A stretch of DNA of 64,000 nt from Cheiracanthium punctorium (taxonomy: Eukaryota; Arthropoda; Arachnida; Araneae; Cheiracanthiidae): contig JAWZYV010012283.1 of assembly GCA_038373885.1 (NCBI GenBank), forward strand, positions 434,001 through 498,000. Direction: 5' to 3'. Of this stretch, positions 46,205 to 57,922 are shown one piece after another. A program made the position numbers and the translations under genes. Positions within the stretch are counted from its first letter, which is position 1, and every line of letters starts with the position of its first letter. The notes below the pieces were generated by a model, which saw only the letters and a program-made list of their open reading frames with translations, had not been told where the DNA came from and ran no database searches.

Positions 46205-46738
46205 CAGGTCGTAAAATATCTCGTTAGAGAAACAATATCATTCAGAAGAGTAGTCGTAACAATAAATTATTTCCTACTGTAAATGGCGTTTTATAAATGC
46301 TGCAAGTAATTAATAAACACCACTTGGTTATTGTTTATTTCTTCAGATTTTCAAAACACATTCATCTAAACTTATAGCTGGCTGCACGGAAAGATTAAGA
46401 TCACGGCAGTTCTGAAAGTGTGGGGTAACACCCCCCCCCTTTCCTGCCTGTTGATGTACTAAAAAGAGAAGGAAAAAATCGATTCATTGACAGGGTATCC
46501 AACCGTGATAAATGTACCTGAATATTTCTCACGGCGGGAAAGTCGGGAAATACTGTATGAAAATATCGAAAATTCCTGTCAGCATCGGAGCCAAATTGAT
46601 GACAGCTCTAATATAGAACAATTTTAGGCGGAGAATGCAGGGTGTCTACCGCTCCGGAAAGTCTGGAAAAAGCCGGGAAATTGGAAAATGGGTCCGGAAA
46701 ATTCACCAATAGAATCAATTTTTTTTTTTGTGTGTGTG

Positions 46739-46779
<41 letters not shown>

Positions 46780-47679
46780 CCTTTCTCTCTGATTGTCAGA
46801 CTCAAAACCGAAAGCAACTGCAACGCATTTTTCCGACCGCGAAAGCATCAAGCGATGTGTTTGTATAAGGAGGGGGACATGGGGCTCATCAATCATGACG
46901 GGAAAGTGAAAGACAAATTAGCTTACTTGGTAACTTATGGCTTAGGACCATATTTCCACGAACAGTTAGTTAATTCTATCAGAAAATGCGACTATTTCTA
47001 TTTCACAATTGATGAAAGCTTAAACAAAACTGTATACTTCAGTTAAAATTGATTTCAAGAAGTTGTACAAAATATGCAAATATGAAGACAAGGGGGGGGG
47101 ATTACTGTGCAATTTCCCAAAGTAAAATGCATTGGTCAGGAATTTTTTTTCCCAGGACCTCCCAAAAGTCAGTTAATTGACTTTCAGAAATTTGGTAGAC
47201 ACCCAGGAATGGGATGGGAACTGTCGGTACAAAATTTGTGTCTGTTTTGCGGCCGCTCCACAAAAATGAAATCGTCGGTGATTGCGAGAATGCAAGTCTT
47301 TTTTCGACTGCACCCGCCCCTGGGATGTTCATTTTCACTGTAACTAAGCGCTCACCAAAAGCCCAATCGACATTGCGAGAATGCGCGGTGGGGAGGACCA
47401 TTGAAACTATTTTGAATTCATCGATTGGAAAATAAAAAATTTGTGCAAGAGAGAAATTCTTTATGATCCCAGAAGTTTCGGGAGTTCTTTTATAATTATC
47501 TAATCATGAATATTACTCAACAATAATTATTTAGACTTCTCACCTCTTTAGGAAATCCGTTGTCGCAACGCATGATAAGAGATGCTATTGTTGTCCCCCC
47601 CCTTTTTTTTTTTACTATGTCGTGCACTTGCAAATTTTCCCCCCTCGGACACGTCTTAGCTAAACTGGCATTCCTATAA
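46205..47679. repeat. 0.92 kb tandem duplication, copy A (with hAT insert)
   Basis: From CAGGTCGTAAAATATCTCG to AACAGG it matches 47680-48600 in order: AAACAATATCATTCAGAAGAG, GCTGGCTGCACGGAAAGATT, ACCTGAATATTTCTCACGGC, TGTAACTAAGCGCTCACC, and TTGTCGCAACGCATGATAAG. Identity is about 90-95%. The only large difference is the 0.57 kb insert at 46638-47206. Confidence 0.88.
46638..47206 (+). mobile_element. Deleted hAT element in duplication copy A
   Basis: It starts CAGGGTGTCTACC (46638-46650) and ends GGTAGACACCCAG (47194-47206), an almost perfect inverted pair, with GAATG on both sides. Copy B (about 48120-48130) lacks it and so shows the empty site. Inside is a 36-T run and a transposase scrap reading GPYFHEQLVNSIRKCDYFYF then TIDESLN, which fits the N-terminal catalytic region of a hAT transposase. 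It is non-autonomous. Confidence 0.82.
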
Positions 47680-48600
47680 CAGGTTATTGCGAAAATATCT
47701 CATTAGAGAAACAATCTGTCATTCAGAAGAGTAGTCATAACAATAAATTATTTCCTAGTGCAAATGGCGCTTTATGGTGTTTTATAAATGCTGTAAGTAA
47801 TTAATAAACACCACTTGGTTATCGTTTATTTTTTCAGATTTTCAAAACACATGCATCCAAACTTATAGCTGGCTGCACGGAAAGATTAAGACCACGGCAG
47901 TTCTGGAAGTGTGGGGGAACCCCCTCCCCCTTTCCTTCCTGTTGATGTACTAAAAAGAATAGGAAAAAATCTATTCATTGACAGGGTGTCCAGCAGTGGG
48001 AAATGTACCTGAATATTTCTCACGGCGGGAAAGTCTGGAAATACTAATTGAAAATATCGAAAATTCCGGACAGCATCGGAGCCAAATTGATGACAGCTCT
48101 GATATAGAACAATTTTAGGCGGATAATGGGGTGGGAACTGTCAGTACAAAATTTGTGCCTGTTTTGCGGTCTCTCCACAAAAATGAAATCGTCGGCGATT
48201 GCGAGAATACAAGTCTTTTTTCGACTGCACCCGCCCCTGGGATGTTCATTTTCACTGTAACTAAGCGCTCACCAAAAGCCCAATCGACATTGCGAAAATG
48301 CGCGGTGGGGAGGACCATTGAAACTATTTTGAATTCATCGATTGGAAAATTAAAAATTTGTGCAAGAGAGAAATTCTTTACGATCCCAGAAGTTTCGGGA
48401 GTTCTTTTATAATTATCTAATCATGAATAATACTCAACAATAATTATTTAGACTTCTCACCTCTTTAGGAAATCCGTTGTCGCAACGCATGATAAGAGAT
48501 GCTATTGTTGTCCCCCCCCCCTTTTTTTTTTTTTACTATGTCGTGCACTTGCAAATTTTTCCTCCTCGGACACGTCTTAGCTAAACTGGCATTCCTATAA
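47680..48600. repeat. 0.92 kb tandem duplication, copy B
   Basis: Uninterrupted copy of the unit, starting CAGGTTATTGCGAAAATATC and followed by CAGGTTATTTCC at 48601. Both copies include an internal CAGGGTGTCC (47982) or CAGGGTATCC (46491) that resembles a hAT terminus, so the unit may derive from another element of this family. No gene is present. Confidence 0.88.
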
Positions 48601-51600
48601 CAGGTTATTTCCAAATATTATGCATATACAGTACTGCAACTAGAGATCACGCCGCCCGGGACAAGCCTTTGTTTTGGCACTCCCTTTCTTCCATTTTCAC
48701 TTAACAGCACTATGCTTAGGGCAAGTGTCCCGTTTCCTCTTCTAGTTGCAGACTAGCATACTATATAGAGAGAAAAATTGCAGATGATGCCGAATACGAT
48801 AAAAATGGAATCTAGAACAATGTTTTTGGTCATTTCCGGGTCCGAAAATTTGCGTGATTATGAAAAATTTGTTGGCAAAACCGAATTCCTGTTATTTTAG
48901 GTTTGCGAAATTAATTAATTTTTTTATTTGCTGTTGTTGTTATTGAAATAAAGCATAATGGCGGCCGTACACAACTTCAAAAGTGTAGATTTCATTAAGT
49001 GAAAAAATTTGGTAGTTTAAAATACAAATCCCACCACTCTTTTGAATTTATATATTTTGAAGTATTTTTAATTAAATTACGACCCATATTTTGTTTTAAA
49101 AATTAATCTCTTAAAATTTACTGTAAATGAAAGTACCGTAAAATTGAACCTGAAAAGGATTTAAAAAAAAAAAAAAGCCAAGTTTCTTTTACAAATGTTT
49201 TTTCCCCTCCTAATCAAAACATCCACTCCTTCATTTTCATTATTATACGTAGTTCCGTTATTTTGCGATTACAAAACTCGAATTTTTTAGTTTTTTTTTT
49301 CGTTTGTTTGTTTGTTGAAAAAAAGAATAATGACGGTCTTGCACAATATTTGTAAAAGTGTAAATCGTATTAGTGAAAAAAATTTGGTATTTTAAGATAC
49401 AAATCCCCCATCATCTTGAATTTTCCACGCATGAGGAAAGAAGTACAATCATTAAGACAATTTGAATATATTTGTTCATACTTCACTAACTTTACGCTTT
49501 CGTTGTAAAGTTGATGGTTTTTTTTACCAATTTTTACAGTTTTATGTGAAACTTCCGTTTTTTATGCTTTTTAATGATTTTTTGAAGTTTTTTACTTTAA
49601 TAAAGTAGGCCCCATATTTCGTTGTAAAATTAATATCTCTTACAATTTATTATTAATGTGATTTTTCTGCAGTTTTGTTTATTTTAAGATTACTGAATTG
49701 CCACCCTCATCTCTTATTTAAATTTAAAATAAAAATAAAATTGATTCTTATTTCAAATTTAAATTAGTTTTTGACCACTTTTTAAAATGTAAAATAGTAA
49801 AGAAAAAATTTCATTGAAGATTTCAGGTTCAAATATGAACGAAAATTATACCGAATGATAGTAATGGTAATGAAATTGAAACAAAGGCTGTTTTGATTAG
49901 GAAAAGTAAAATATTTGTGAAAGCCAACGACTTGGCATGTTTATATATTTTTTAATTCTTCCTTTTCAGGTGTAATTTTAGAGTACTTTTTATGTATTAC
50001 ATAATTGCTGTTCCACCCCTTCCCTAATGTGTTTAAAATCATATAAATTTTGTGTCCAGTGTGATTTTTTTTCTTTTTTTTTGTTTAAGAAATATATATT
50101 AAGTGTGTGTTGTCTAAATTTTAATTTTTTATACTATTTAAAATGCAAATAGACTTAAAAGGCTTTCATGTGTTTATTTCATGGGGAAACATTAAAATAC
50201 TGTTCGTATGCTATTTATAAAATTCATTTAAAATCTCATTTACATGCTATTTAGCAGAAATCATCAAAAGTGATGCCTGCCAAAAAGTTGTATATTAAAC
50301 TGACAATAGTTCAATTTGTCAATTGTGTGTTGTTACACCTTGGGAATTTTCAAAAGTTTGCAAGTATATATCTTCAAAACTTGAGAAAAGTATATCAGTT
50401 ACCCGCTTTCCCTACACACACACACACACATAAAAGTTTAAGTTGCTGGAAACAAAAGTAGTTTTTTTCCTTCCTTCATTCCCTTTTAAATTCAGTGTTT
50501 TGCTTATTTTCTACATTTTCTTTTTTAAAAACAATTACTTGGATTCTACTTAAAAATTATAATTATCACTGATCTCCATGTTTTATAGCTAATAACTTCA
50601 ATATTTTTGCATCCTTTTGGTAAATGAATATTTACCCTTAAGTATTTTTATATTTATATCACTAAAATCACTTATCTACACAAACGCATATTTTGAATTA
50701 ATATAAATTTCATGATTTTTTAATGCATCTGAAAGTTTGTATGCAAACTGAAAAGCTACACATCACACTGATTCTGTGATTTTGAAAGGATACAGATTTG
50801 GATTAGACTGATTTTATTTTAAATTCTTTTTTTTAATGCAGTTTTTAATGTTTGAATGTAAATTAAAATAGGAAATTTTTGGTAATTCAACTCAAAACTT
50901 AATACTCAAAGTGTACTCACAGTGTTGTTACAGTATGTACATTGCAATTGAAGTAAAGGAATTTTATTTTAAATAACTGATTTAAAATAAATTTTAATCA
51001 AGATGCTTTTTATATAAATCTTTAATGAAATAAATTTGTTTAAAATATTTTTAAATTTTACTATTGTTGGCGATTAATTACTTTTTAAAGTATTACATAC
51101 TATCATAATCTGTAGGTAATACTTTATATTGTTTTTTTTATTGAGTAACTCACGCAACTTAATGTTACTATACAAAAATATTTACTAATATGTATTAATA
51201 GTGTTAAATTTAAAAGTATAATTTTCCTTCATTCTATCGGCAGGATGCTGGGATATTAGAAAATGTTTTAAATCTCAACATTTTCCTCAACCCATATGAA
51301 AATTTTATGATATGTTATAGATTTGCATTAGTTCTGTATTACCATAAATGTAAAAAGATGTGCAATGTACAAGCTACATGCATGTTTACTAAATAGTAAT
51401 TGGTACAAGTTAACAGAAAGCAAATGGCTGATCTGTGAAAATGTTGGAAAAAAATCGCTTTAAAAATGGTAAGGGGAAAGAAAAACTCTTAAGAATTTTG
51501 TAATTCATTGTTAAAATTGAAATCAGTTGTATATTTTTCTGCAAAATTTCCCCCGATCCTAGATCGCCGGATCGCACATATTCTGCATCCCGGCACAATG

Positions 51601-51670
51601 TATTTTTGATATTAGGATTTTGTATTTACTATGGTCAAGAAAAGGTCAAGAAATCAAGTTTACTTTATGT
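48601..51670. repeat. AT-rich stretch with a diverged tandem duplication
   Basis: About 48880-49140 and 49250-49660 share ordered blocks: ...GAATAATG(G/A)CGG...GTACACAA/GCACAATA, AAAAGTGTAGATT/AAAAGTGTAAATC, AAATTTGGTA(G)TTTAA.ATACAAATCCC, then CCCATATTT.GTT and AAATTAAT.TCTTA. Identity is about 75-80%. A CA microsatellite lies at 50414-50431. The rest is plain AT-rich DNA without coding signal. Confidence 0.55.
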
Positions 51671-51683
51671 GGTAGACACCCTG
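51671..51683. repeat. Right-hand hAT-type terminus
   Basis: GGTAGACACCCTG is the inverse of CAGGGTGTCTACC at 46638. GGTCAAGAAAAGGTCAAG precedes it at 51631-51655. It marks the end of an element whose left end I could not establish. Confidence 0.55.
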
Positions 51684-52138
51684 TGTTGGCATAATCAAAT
51701 ACGAATATCTGATGAATAGAGAACATATCACCATAGCTACGATAAATTAATTTGCTGTGATGACAGTGAAATCAATAACTATCCAGTAAAGTTTTTAAAT
51801 TCTTTGACTGTGAGTGGTTTGATTTAGTTTGGTTTTTTTTCTTTTCTTTTCGGTTAGCCAGGAGCAAGTGAAAAACTGGCAAATAATTAGTGATCTGAGC
51901 GAAATTCTTACAAACCTAAGGCGATTTCCAGTACATAGTTGTTTATCCCCTTCCATATTTTGGAAGTTTAATTTATTTTCGTATTTTTATTCAATTCTAC
52001 ACGTTTTCAGAAATTCCCTATTATGTAACCAATAAGCATACAAATTCCTTTTTAGTATATTAATATTTTTGTATTTATTTAATTCTGTATCTAATAATAC
52101 TATTTTGTATACGAATTAAAATTCATGCCTTTTTGGGG
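51684..52138. other. Non-coding, no gene recognised
   Basis: AT-rich sequence without a recognised domain or repeat. Confidence 0.45.
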
Positions 52139-52683
52139 GGGAAAAACAGTGTTTCAGAAGTAGTCTTTAAACTTTTCTCAGAAAAAACAGTTGGCAGGAT
52201 TTGCACCTGGCTAAAAAAAAATAAGAGTTTGCCACCACATAAGTTAGTAAATTGCATCATTATACTAATAAGGAACTTAAATACAAAGGAAGCATTAGTT
52301 CATGGAACAGGAATGCGCATCAAGTTTATACATCGTAATACTATTGATTGCGAAGTTTGAACTGGAACCGCAGGAAATAAAAGAATTTTAATTCCACTTA
52401 GAAAATATTTTGGTACTATTTTACCATATCCTTTCAAAAAACTCAATTTCCAAATATACCTGCATTTGCGATGATAGTAAATAAATTTCAAGGACAATCA
52501 TTCGAAAAAAGGGCAAATTTATTAAGGCAGCAAGGTTTCATACATGGTCAGTGGTACGCCTCAGCAAGTAGACTTGAATCATTCGACTTTTTAAGATTTT
52601 TTAACTCCAAACATAATGGGCCTTTAGCCAAGGATAGTTCCAGGTTCAATTTCTGGATGGGGCCACTAGACATTTTAGATTAG
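52139..52683 (+). pseudogene. Helitron PIF1-type helicase remnant (C-terminal)
   Basis: The plus strand reads ILIRNLNTKEALVHGTGMRI then KFIHRNTIDCEV (52242-52358), a stop, then GTAGNKRILIP-like and LRKYFGTILPYPFK-like pieces in other frames. MIVNKFQGQSFEKRANLLRQ then QGFIHGQWYASASRLESF follows (52471-52650). These match the final helicase motifs of Helitron PIF1-like proteins, where N.(S)QGQ(S/T) and HGQLYVA.SR are typical. Only the end of the helicase survives. No Rep domain or CTRR hairpin end was found. Confidence 0.8.
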
Positions 52684-53070
52684 CTTAAACTGTTCAAAAT
52701 GCAAACTGAATGCGTGAAATCCAAGGTCAGTAGAGGGAGGTGACCCTATGACCCATTTGTCCCATTTCACCCTATCACGAGCTGCCTTTGTATTTAGCAA
52801 AATATGATAGAGTTTTTTCAAAAACACCATCTTCACAGAAAAGTGTGGTAGTTGTAAAGTGAAATCATACAAAAGTGGTCACTAAAGACAGATAGTCTCT
52901 TAGCCAAGGAGGTCACTTTAGTAGGTTCCAGTATATATGGAATCGTGAGACATTTTGTTTGACAGAAGAACTTTATTCACACTCAAATTTAAAAAAAATT
53001 AATGCTTTATGGGCGAATTTCGACCACTGGCAGACACTAGTGTATATAAATGGTAGAACTAGCATATTTA
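52684..53070. other. Non-coding, no gene recognised
   Basis: Short stretch between the Helitron and hAT remnants with no recognised signal. Confidence 0.45.
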
Positions 53071-53829
53071 TTATTTAACTTTAATAATGACTTTTCGTGC
53101 CTTTTTACTTGCAAAATTTCGTATAACATCATCCAAATTAATAGTTCTGGCAATGTCAGATTCGGTGCTTAGTCTTTCTAAGTCTACAAGTCGTTCTTGA
53201 GACATGGTTGATCTTAAGAAATTTTTTATGAGTTTCAATTTGCTGAATGATCGTTCAGCAAAAGCTACCGTTGCTGGAATGCTTAAAAATAGCCTAAGGG
53301 CAATGCAAACATTTGGAAATAGATCGTTCAGTTTATATTCTGTTCGTATGTTCAATAAATCCAGAGGCTTTAATTGATTAATTCCAAAATTAGCTTTGTG
53401 GACGGATGGTAAGTGAATTATTTCTGAAAGAAAATCTTCACTATTCAGATCATCTTGGTACCTTTCCGATAGAAATGCCTTTTTTTTCAAACTTCTTTGA
53501 GGTATTGTTAAATACTGCCATAATATTTCAAATTTACTTAACAAGTTTTAGACAGCATCAAATCATACAGTTAGTCACCTTATGACACTGTCTACCAAAG
53601 GATAAAATACGTAAATTTTAAAATATTTTTCTTCATTATCTAACTGTTTATCAGTTTCTTCACTATCCAGATGATGCAGCTTTTGTTTTTTGCGTCTCTC
53701 ATCATATCCACGGGAAAATGTTTTCTCAATCTCCATATTTAAAGCTACAGTTTTAGCCTCAGACCAGACTGAATTCCAATAATTTCGAAGTGTTTTCAGA
53801 TCGGAGAGCAATGCTCCTATATTTTCAGC
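53071..53829 (-). pseudogene. hAT transposase remnant 3 (ZMYM1-like type)
   Basis: The frame 53811-53575 ends YVFYPLVDSVIR at a stop. After stops at about 53574 and 53550 the frame 53544-53071 continues: LLNIRTEYKLNDLFPNVCIA, LSIPATVAFAERSFSKLKLI then KNFLRSTM, and ERLVDLERLSTESDIARTIN. The latter is the hAT dimerisation domain (AERSFSKLK). The C-terminus looks complete, ending in KKARK. The zinc finger and catalytic half are missing. The right end of the element may be CGCTGGGCCTG at 54258-54268. Confidence 0.82.
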
Positions 53830-54562
53830 TTCGACATCAATTAATTGTATTTCTGGCTTGGATGACTTTATTGCACATATCGATTGGAAGCAATATTTTG
53901 AACCACACAGCTGGCATTAACACACACACGAAAGATGACATATACCATATACCAAAATACTTTACTTTATACTATGTGCAAGTATAAATTTGAATGCCCA
54001 TATATTGTTGAAATTTTCATTTTAACCCCTTTGAAAACGTTTCTAGCTGCGTGTGTGAAGGAGGGGGCGCATTTTTGTATTTTGCACCACTTAGAAAAAT
54101 AGCTAGGACTGGCATTGTGTTGGGCTGTGATTTTTTAAAGTAATTTTTTAAAAGATGTAGAAAGGAAATTTGTAGTGCATTTTGAAAAATTCACGGGCCC
54201 CCTCTAGTTCGACAAGCCCCGGGGCAGTGTCCCGGCTGCCCCCCCCCCCCCCCCACTCGCTGGGCCTGTTGGGGATGACCCACTCTTCTGCAGATTAAAC
54301 TAGTCTAAAATTCGTATCCTACACATCAAGTAATTAAAATTTGCATTTTATTGCATGAATATCGGTTAACTAGAAGTAAAATGGGAAGTTTGGGGTGTAC
54401 CAATTGTTTAACATAGGGATTTCTTGAATTTTCGAGAATAATAGGCACTATCACTTAGTTGACTTCAGTTTTGGAAGCTTATTTTTTGCACCAAATTTGA
54501 TGATTTTTTGCCAAAAAGTCACCAAACTTGGCGACATTCAGCATGTTTTTATTAATGGGGCC
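53830..54562. other. Non-coding, includes a probable hAT end
   Basis: A GC-rich strip (GGGCCCCCTC..., a C run at 54240-54254, then CGCTGGGCCTG at 54258-54268) resembles the right end of ZMYM1-type hAT elements. No target duplication could be matched. The rest is AT-rich. Confidence 0.45.
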
Positions 54563-55358
54563 TGTAATGTTTGCTTCCCTGCATTAGGATCATGCGTTAT
54601 GTATTACTCAATTGAATTTCTATTACGTAATGAAAGCTCGTGATTGATTGAGATTTCTCTAGATATGCTATCTCTTGAATGTTCGTGCGACGTCGGCATA
54701 AGGTATAAAAGCAGGATCTTTCCAGAGTTCAGAGCAGTTCAGTGAACTGTTGCGAGCAGACATTGATTCTGCTGAGAGCATAAGGATCTGATTGTGTGCT
54801 TTTGTAAGCAATCTATTGCTTGTTTTGAGAAGCTTGGGAGGTTGGATCCTGAGGAGCTGCTGATAAATTGTCTCGAGAATTTCCACTGAATTTTAGCCTG
54901 TGGAAGAATTTTTATTGCATGTGAAATACAGCAGCTGAGAAAGCTTCTGTGTTAAGCTGGCTCTTATAAAATGTGCTAATGCTTATTTATTTCTGTGATT
55001 TTTGCATAGCAGATTGTTCATCGACTTTCTGATGAAACTTGTGTTTCGTCCTTGACAACTGGACTGTTTACAAGAACTTTCCATCTACACTGTACTTTTA
55101 AGCTTTGAACCCGGAAACTAAGCAGAATTTTCAGCAACAATAATTTTGAATGTACTTTCAGAACTACTGTGGTTAAATGCGAATATTTTTTTTTATGTAT
55201 CAATATGCTCTCTAACAGAAAGCCAACAGGCTGCAGTGTCAGAGCGACTACAGGCTCTATGTATGAGGAATATTTTGCTATGACGCATATATTTTCACAG
55301 TGAACTTAAGCGAGACTGAAGCACAGCACAATTCATACGCCTTTATTTGCGTATTACA
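54563..55358 (+). repeat. LTR-like sequence with a TATA core promoter
   Basis: The segment starts TGTAAT and ends ATTACA, an LTR-like 6-bp inverted end, about 796 bp apart. TATAAAAG at 54704-54711 is followed by TCAGAG at 54729 and TCAGTG at 54739, and AGACAT at 54758 fits the downstream promoter element if transcription starts at 54731. It could be a solo LTR or a host promoter. No flanking duplication and no coding sequence support either. Confidence 0.35.
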
Positions 55359-55539
55359 GAAAATTGTTTATTTTTGTGAATTTCAACATCTATTTTTGTT
55401 AATTTTTCATACCAGTTTTTGCAAAAGCCACTTTTTTCCTTAAAACAAAATACAAAACAAAATATACAGTAAAGTGCCAATGAAGGTTGTTTTAATCTAT
55501 ATATTATTTTGAAACATGTTTTTCTTTCGACAACCAAAT

Positions 55540-56370
55540 TGACAGAACGGCTGGGTGTAAAAACTCGGTTGAGGTGTCTGAAGAATGGTCTCTGCCCGTA
55601 GATGTGCCATCAAAAGAGAAAATCAGAAAAAGTCGAACGGTTTAGGCGTGGTTGAACGGCAAAGGTGCAAATTTTCGCCATAGAAATAACATTGTGGTTT
55701 ATTAACGCAGACGATTGCCTTAGATCTGTAAGGTTTGATTTATATTGCATCCGTTTGTAAATGTTGTGTGGCAAATGTGGCAACAGTGTGTAGTGATAAT
55801 AAATGTGTTGTTCTAAATTCTGATTAGAATAAGAGCGATTTAAAAAAAATAAATGAAAACCGACTTCGAATTACTTCACCATATATAAAAATTAATCGCA
55901 TGCTAAATTAAAAGGCTTTGGCCAGATTTTCACGAAGTATAGCAGATATTGCCAATTTGAGTTAAGTCTTGGAGACTTATTTTTTTATGACAAACTTGGC
56001 AATAACTCGCCAAAACTGGTAATATTTCGCTATAGAAATAACATTGTGGTTTATTAAAACTCATTGTTGGCAGCTAAAAACGCCTTCTTTATTTTGACGC
56101 TTTATCGCTTATCTGTTAATCTGGAAAGTGTTTTTACTGTATCCACTAATTTAGAGAATGACTAGGTGTAAGAGAATTTTTAAAGTGTCTAAAAAAGGCC
56201 TTAGCCTGTAGATATGTGATCAAAAGAGAAAAAGTCGAACAGATCAAACATGGCGGAACGGCAAATGTGCAATTTTTCGCCATAGAAATAACATTTTGGT
56301 TTATTAAATACATTTTTCTGTCATAAAAAGCCTTCTTTATTTTAGCGCTTTATCGCTTATTAGCACTAGG
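55540..56370. repeat. Diverged repeats of a 250-350 bp unit
   Basis: CGCCATAGAAATAACATTGTGG occurs at about 55676, in near-identical form at 56029 and again at 56278, each followed by TTTATTAA. CATCAAAAGAGAAA...AAAAGTCGAAC precedes the first and third. GCCTTCTTTATTTT.(A/G)CGCTTTATCGCTTAT follows the second and third. It is an array of an unclassified unit, with spacing of about 353 and 249 bp. Confidence 0.75.
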
Positions 56371-56379
56371 GTGCTATAT

Positions 56380-56584
56380 CCAGGGATGTTAATTCTGCGC
56401 CGAGCTGCGCCGAAACACAAATTCTTGCACCGAACTGCACTTTTAGCTGATTTTTGCGCCGGTCTGCGCCGAATACGTCATTTTGACTCTTTCAGGGTGC
56501 GCCGAAACACAAATATTGCGCCGAACTGCGCTTTTAGCCGATTTTTGCACCGGTCTGCACCGAATACGTCATTTTGACTCTTTG
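56380..56584. repeat. Minisatellite beside CAGGGATGTTAA terminus
   Basis: CAGGGATGTTAA at 56380-56391 is followed by two units of about 92 bp (about 56405-56496 and 56497-56584) rich in GCGCCGAACTGCGC and ending ACGTCATTTTGACTC. The terminus equals the inverted one at 589-600. Confidence 0.75.
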
Positions 56585-56910
56585 TTAAATTTTTGCCACG
56601 CTCATTTATCTTTTAAAGCGTGTATGGAAAGCTAATTAGCAGTAAAGCAAGATTCAAACTGCGTACGAAAGCTGCATTCCGAAGCCATTCTACCCGCCCC
56701 GGATCGGACCAGTCGGGCTTTGTTAGTCACCTCAATCAGGGCCGGCCAGATAGGCAAACAAGTAATCATCGCACCGTTTTTTGTTTATGAAGGGGCACGA
56801 TTTGCTATTTGGAGATGAAACATTATGGACCAATTCGTTTTTCAACATGTACACATGCAATTGCTGAATTTAATATTGTATTCAAGAAAATCATACTTTT
56901 TTGATATTGT

Positions 56911-56949
<39 letters not shown>

Positions 56950-57065
56950 TGATATTGTACCTTTTTGAGAAAGAAAAATGGAGGAAAATGTTTTTCTGGT
57001 GCAAAATAAATCTGCTGTCTTTAAATGAAAACTTAAAGGAGAAATCAGTACGCCTTTCATAACTT
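56585..57065. other. Non-coding, with a long T run
   Basis: A run of about 37 T lies at 56911-56947. There is no gene. The stretch ends at the left target duplication of the Copia. Confidence 0.5.
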
Positions 57066-57070
57066 GTTAT
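57066..57070. repeat. Copia target-site duplication, left
   Basis: GTTAT, identical to 63991-63995. A 5-bp duplication is normal for Copia. Confidence 0.85.
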
Positions 57071-57900
57071 TGAAAAGGAAACTACTTAACTGATTATATT
57101 GTATTATAAATTAAGCTATTCAACAAACAGATTAAAAGTCTTTGGCTGAAATTGAATAGTCACTGGATTTTATCTGTAAAATAAGTTTTTGTAGATTCTA
57201 GGCAGAGTTGAAACTCATTTAAGTTGAGTTGCACAGTAGAAAACTTTGGTTTTGAATATGCGTTTAAATAAGAAAGACAAATTAGGTACCTTTTTTTCTG
57301 TAGTTTATTGAAACAAGATGATTATGGTAGGTTTACACAGTGCACATGGTGAAGACACAATACTTAAGCAACATCCGATTAGTGGCACAAATAAAAATAA
57401 GCTTTCTCGAAGATAAGTCGCCAGCGGCGATCTTATTCTGATTCACAAAACACATCACATCATATTGAACCATCTGGGTACCGTAGCACGGATCCCTGAT
57501 CCGGCTCTACTTGAATCACGTCGGTTGATTACACACACAACATAGCAGACCGAGAACTCTCACTGTCTAACCGGTTAACTTGTGATGCCCTTTTTATACC
57601 TGCCAGTTAGTGCGGGACTACGATGGATATTTGCATAGGGAAAAAAAAGAGTTCTTATTTTATGCAAATTAGGAACAGCGCCATCTATCGGCGAGAAATG
57701 TAAACTTTTTATTACGGCGTTAAAGACATGACGATGTTTACACCGCCATTTTCAAATGCTAACGAAGTTACGTTTTCACTTAGAAAACTTTTAAAGGAGT
57801 TTACAAAAGTTTCATTTTTTTCACTTTAGCAAATTTAGAGATAAAATGTCATGAAAATAAAAGGTAAGTAAAGAAATAGCATTTTTTTTTTTTTCTAACA
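57071..57900 (-). repeat. 3' LTR of the Copia
   Basis: 830 bp, TGAAAAGG...CTAACA on the plus strand, nearly identical to the 5' LTR. Length differences are in a T run near 57290 and in AAGTCT/AAAAGTCT near 57135. Confidence 0.95.
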
Positions 57901-57922
57901 AGGGCCCGCCTTCCATGACATT
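57901..57922 (-). promoter_or_regulatory. Polypurine tract of the Copia
   Basis: On the minus strand GGAAGGCGGGCCCT directly abuts the 3' LTR start (TGTTAG). It is purine-rich but interrupted by pyrimidines. Confidence 0.5.

Noticed and set aside
45921..46282. Several overlapping 64-103-codon open frames on both strands
   Set aside because: They translate a 90-bp tandem repeat whose unit happens to lack stops; no protein family resemblance.
46642..47046. 134-codon frame as a host gene
   Set aside because: Half of it is a poly-T-encoded phenylalanine run, and the rest is a hAT transposase scrap inside inverted ends.
45662..51683. A single 6 kb hAT bounded by CAGGGGGTCTACC and GGTAGACACCCTG
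   Set aside because: Flanking 8-mers (TAATGTTG and TGTTGGCA) do not match and the interior holds another element's ends and a tandem duplication.
56842..57060. 72-codon minus-strand frame
   Set aside because: Its lysine run is the 37-T homopolymer; no family resemblance.
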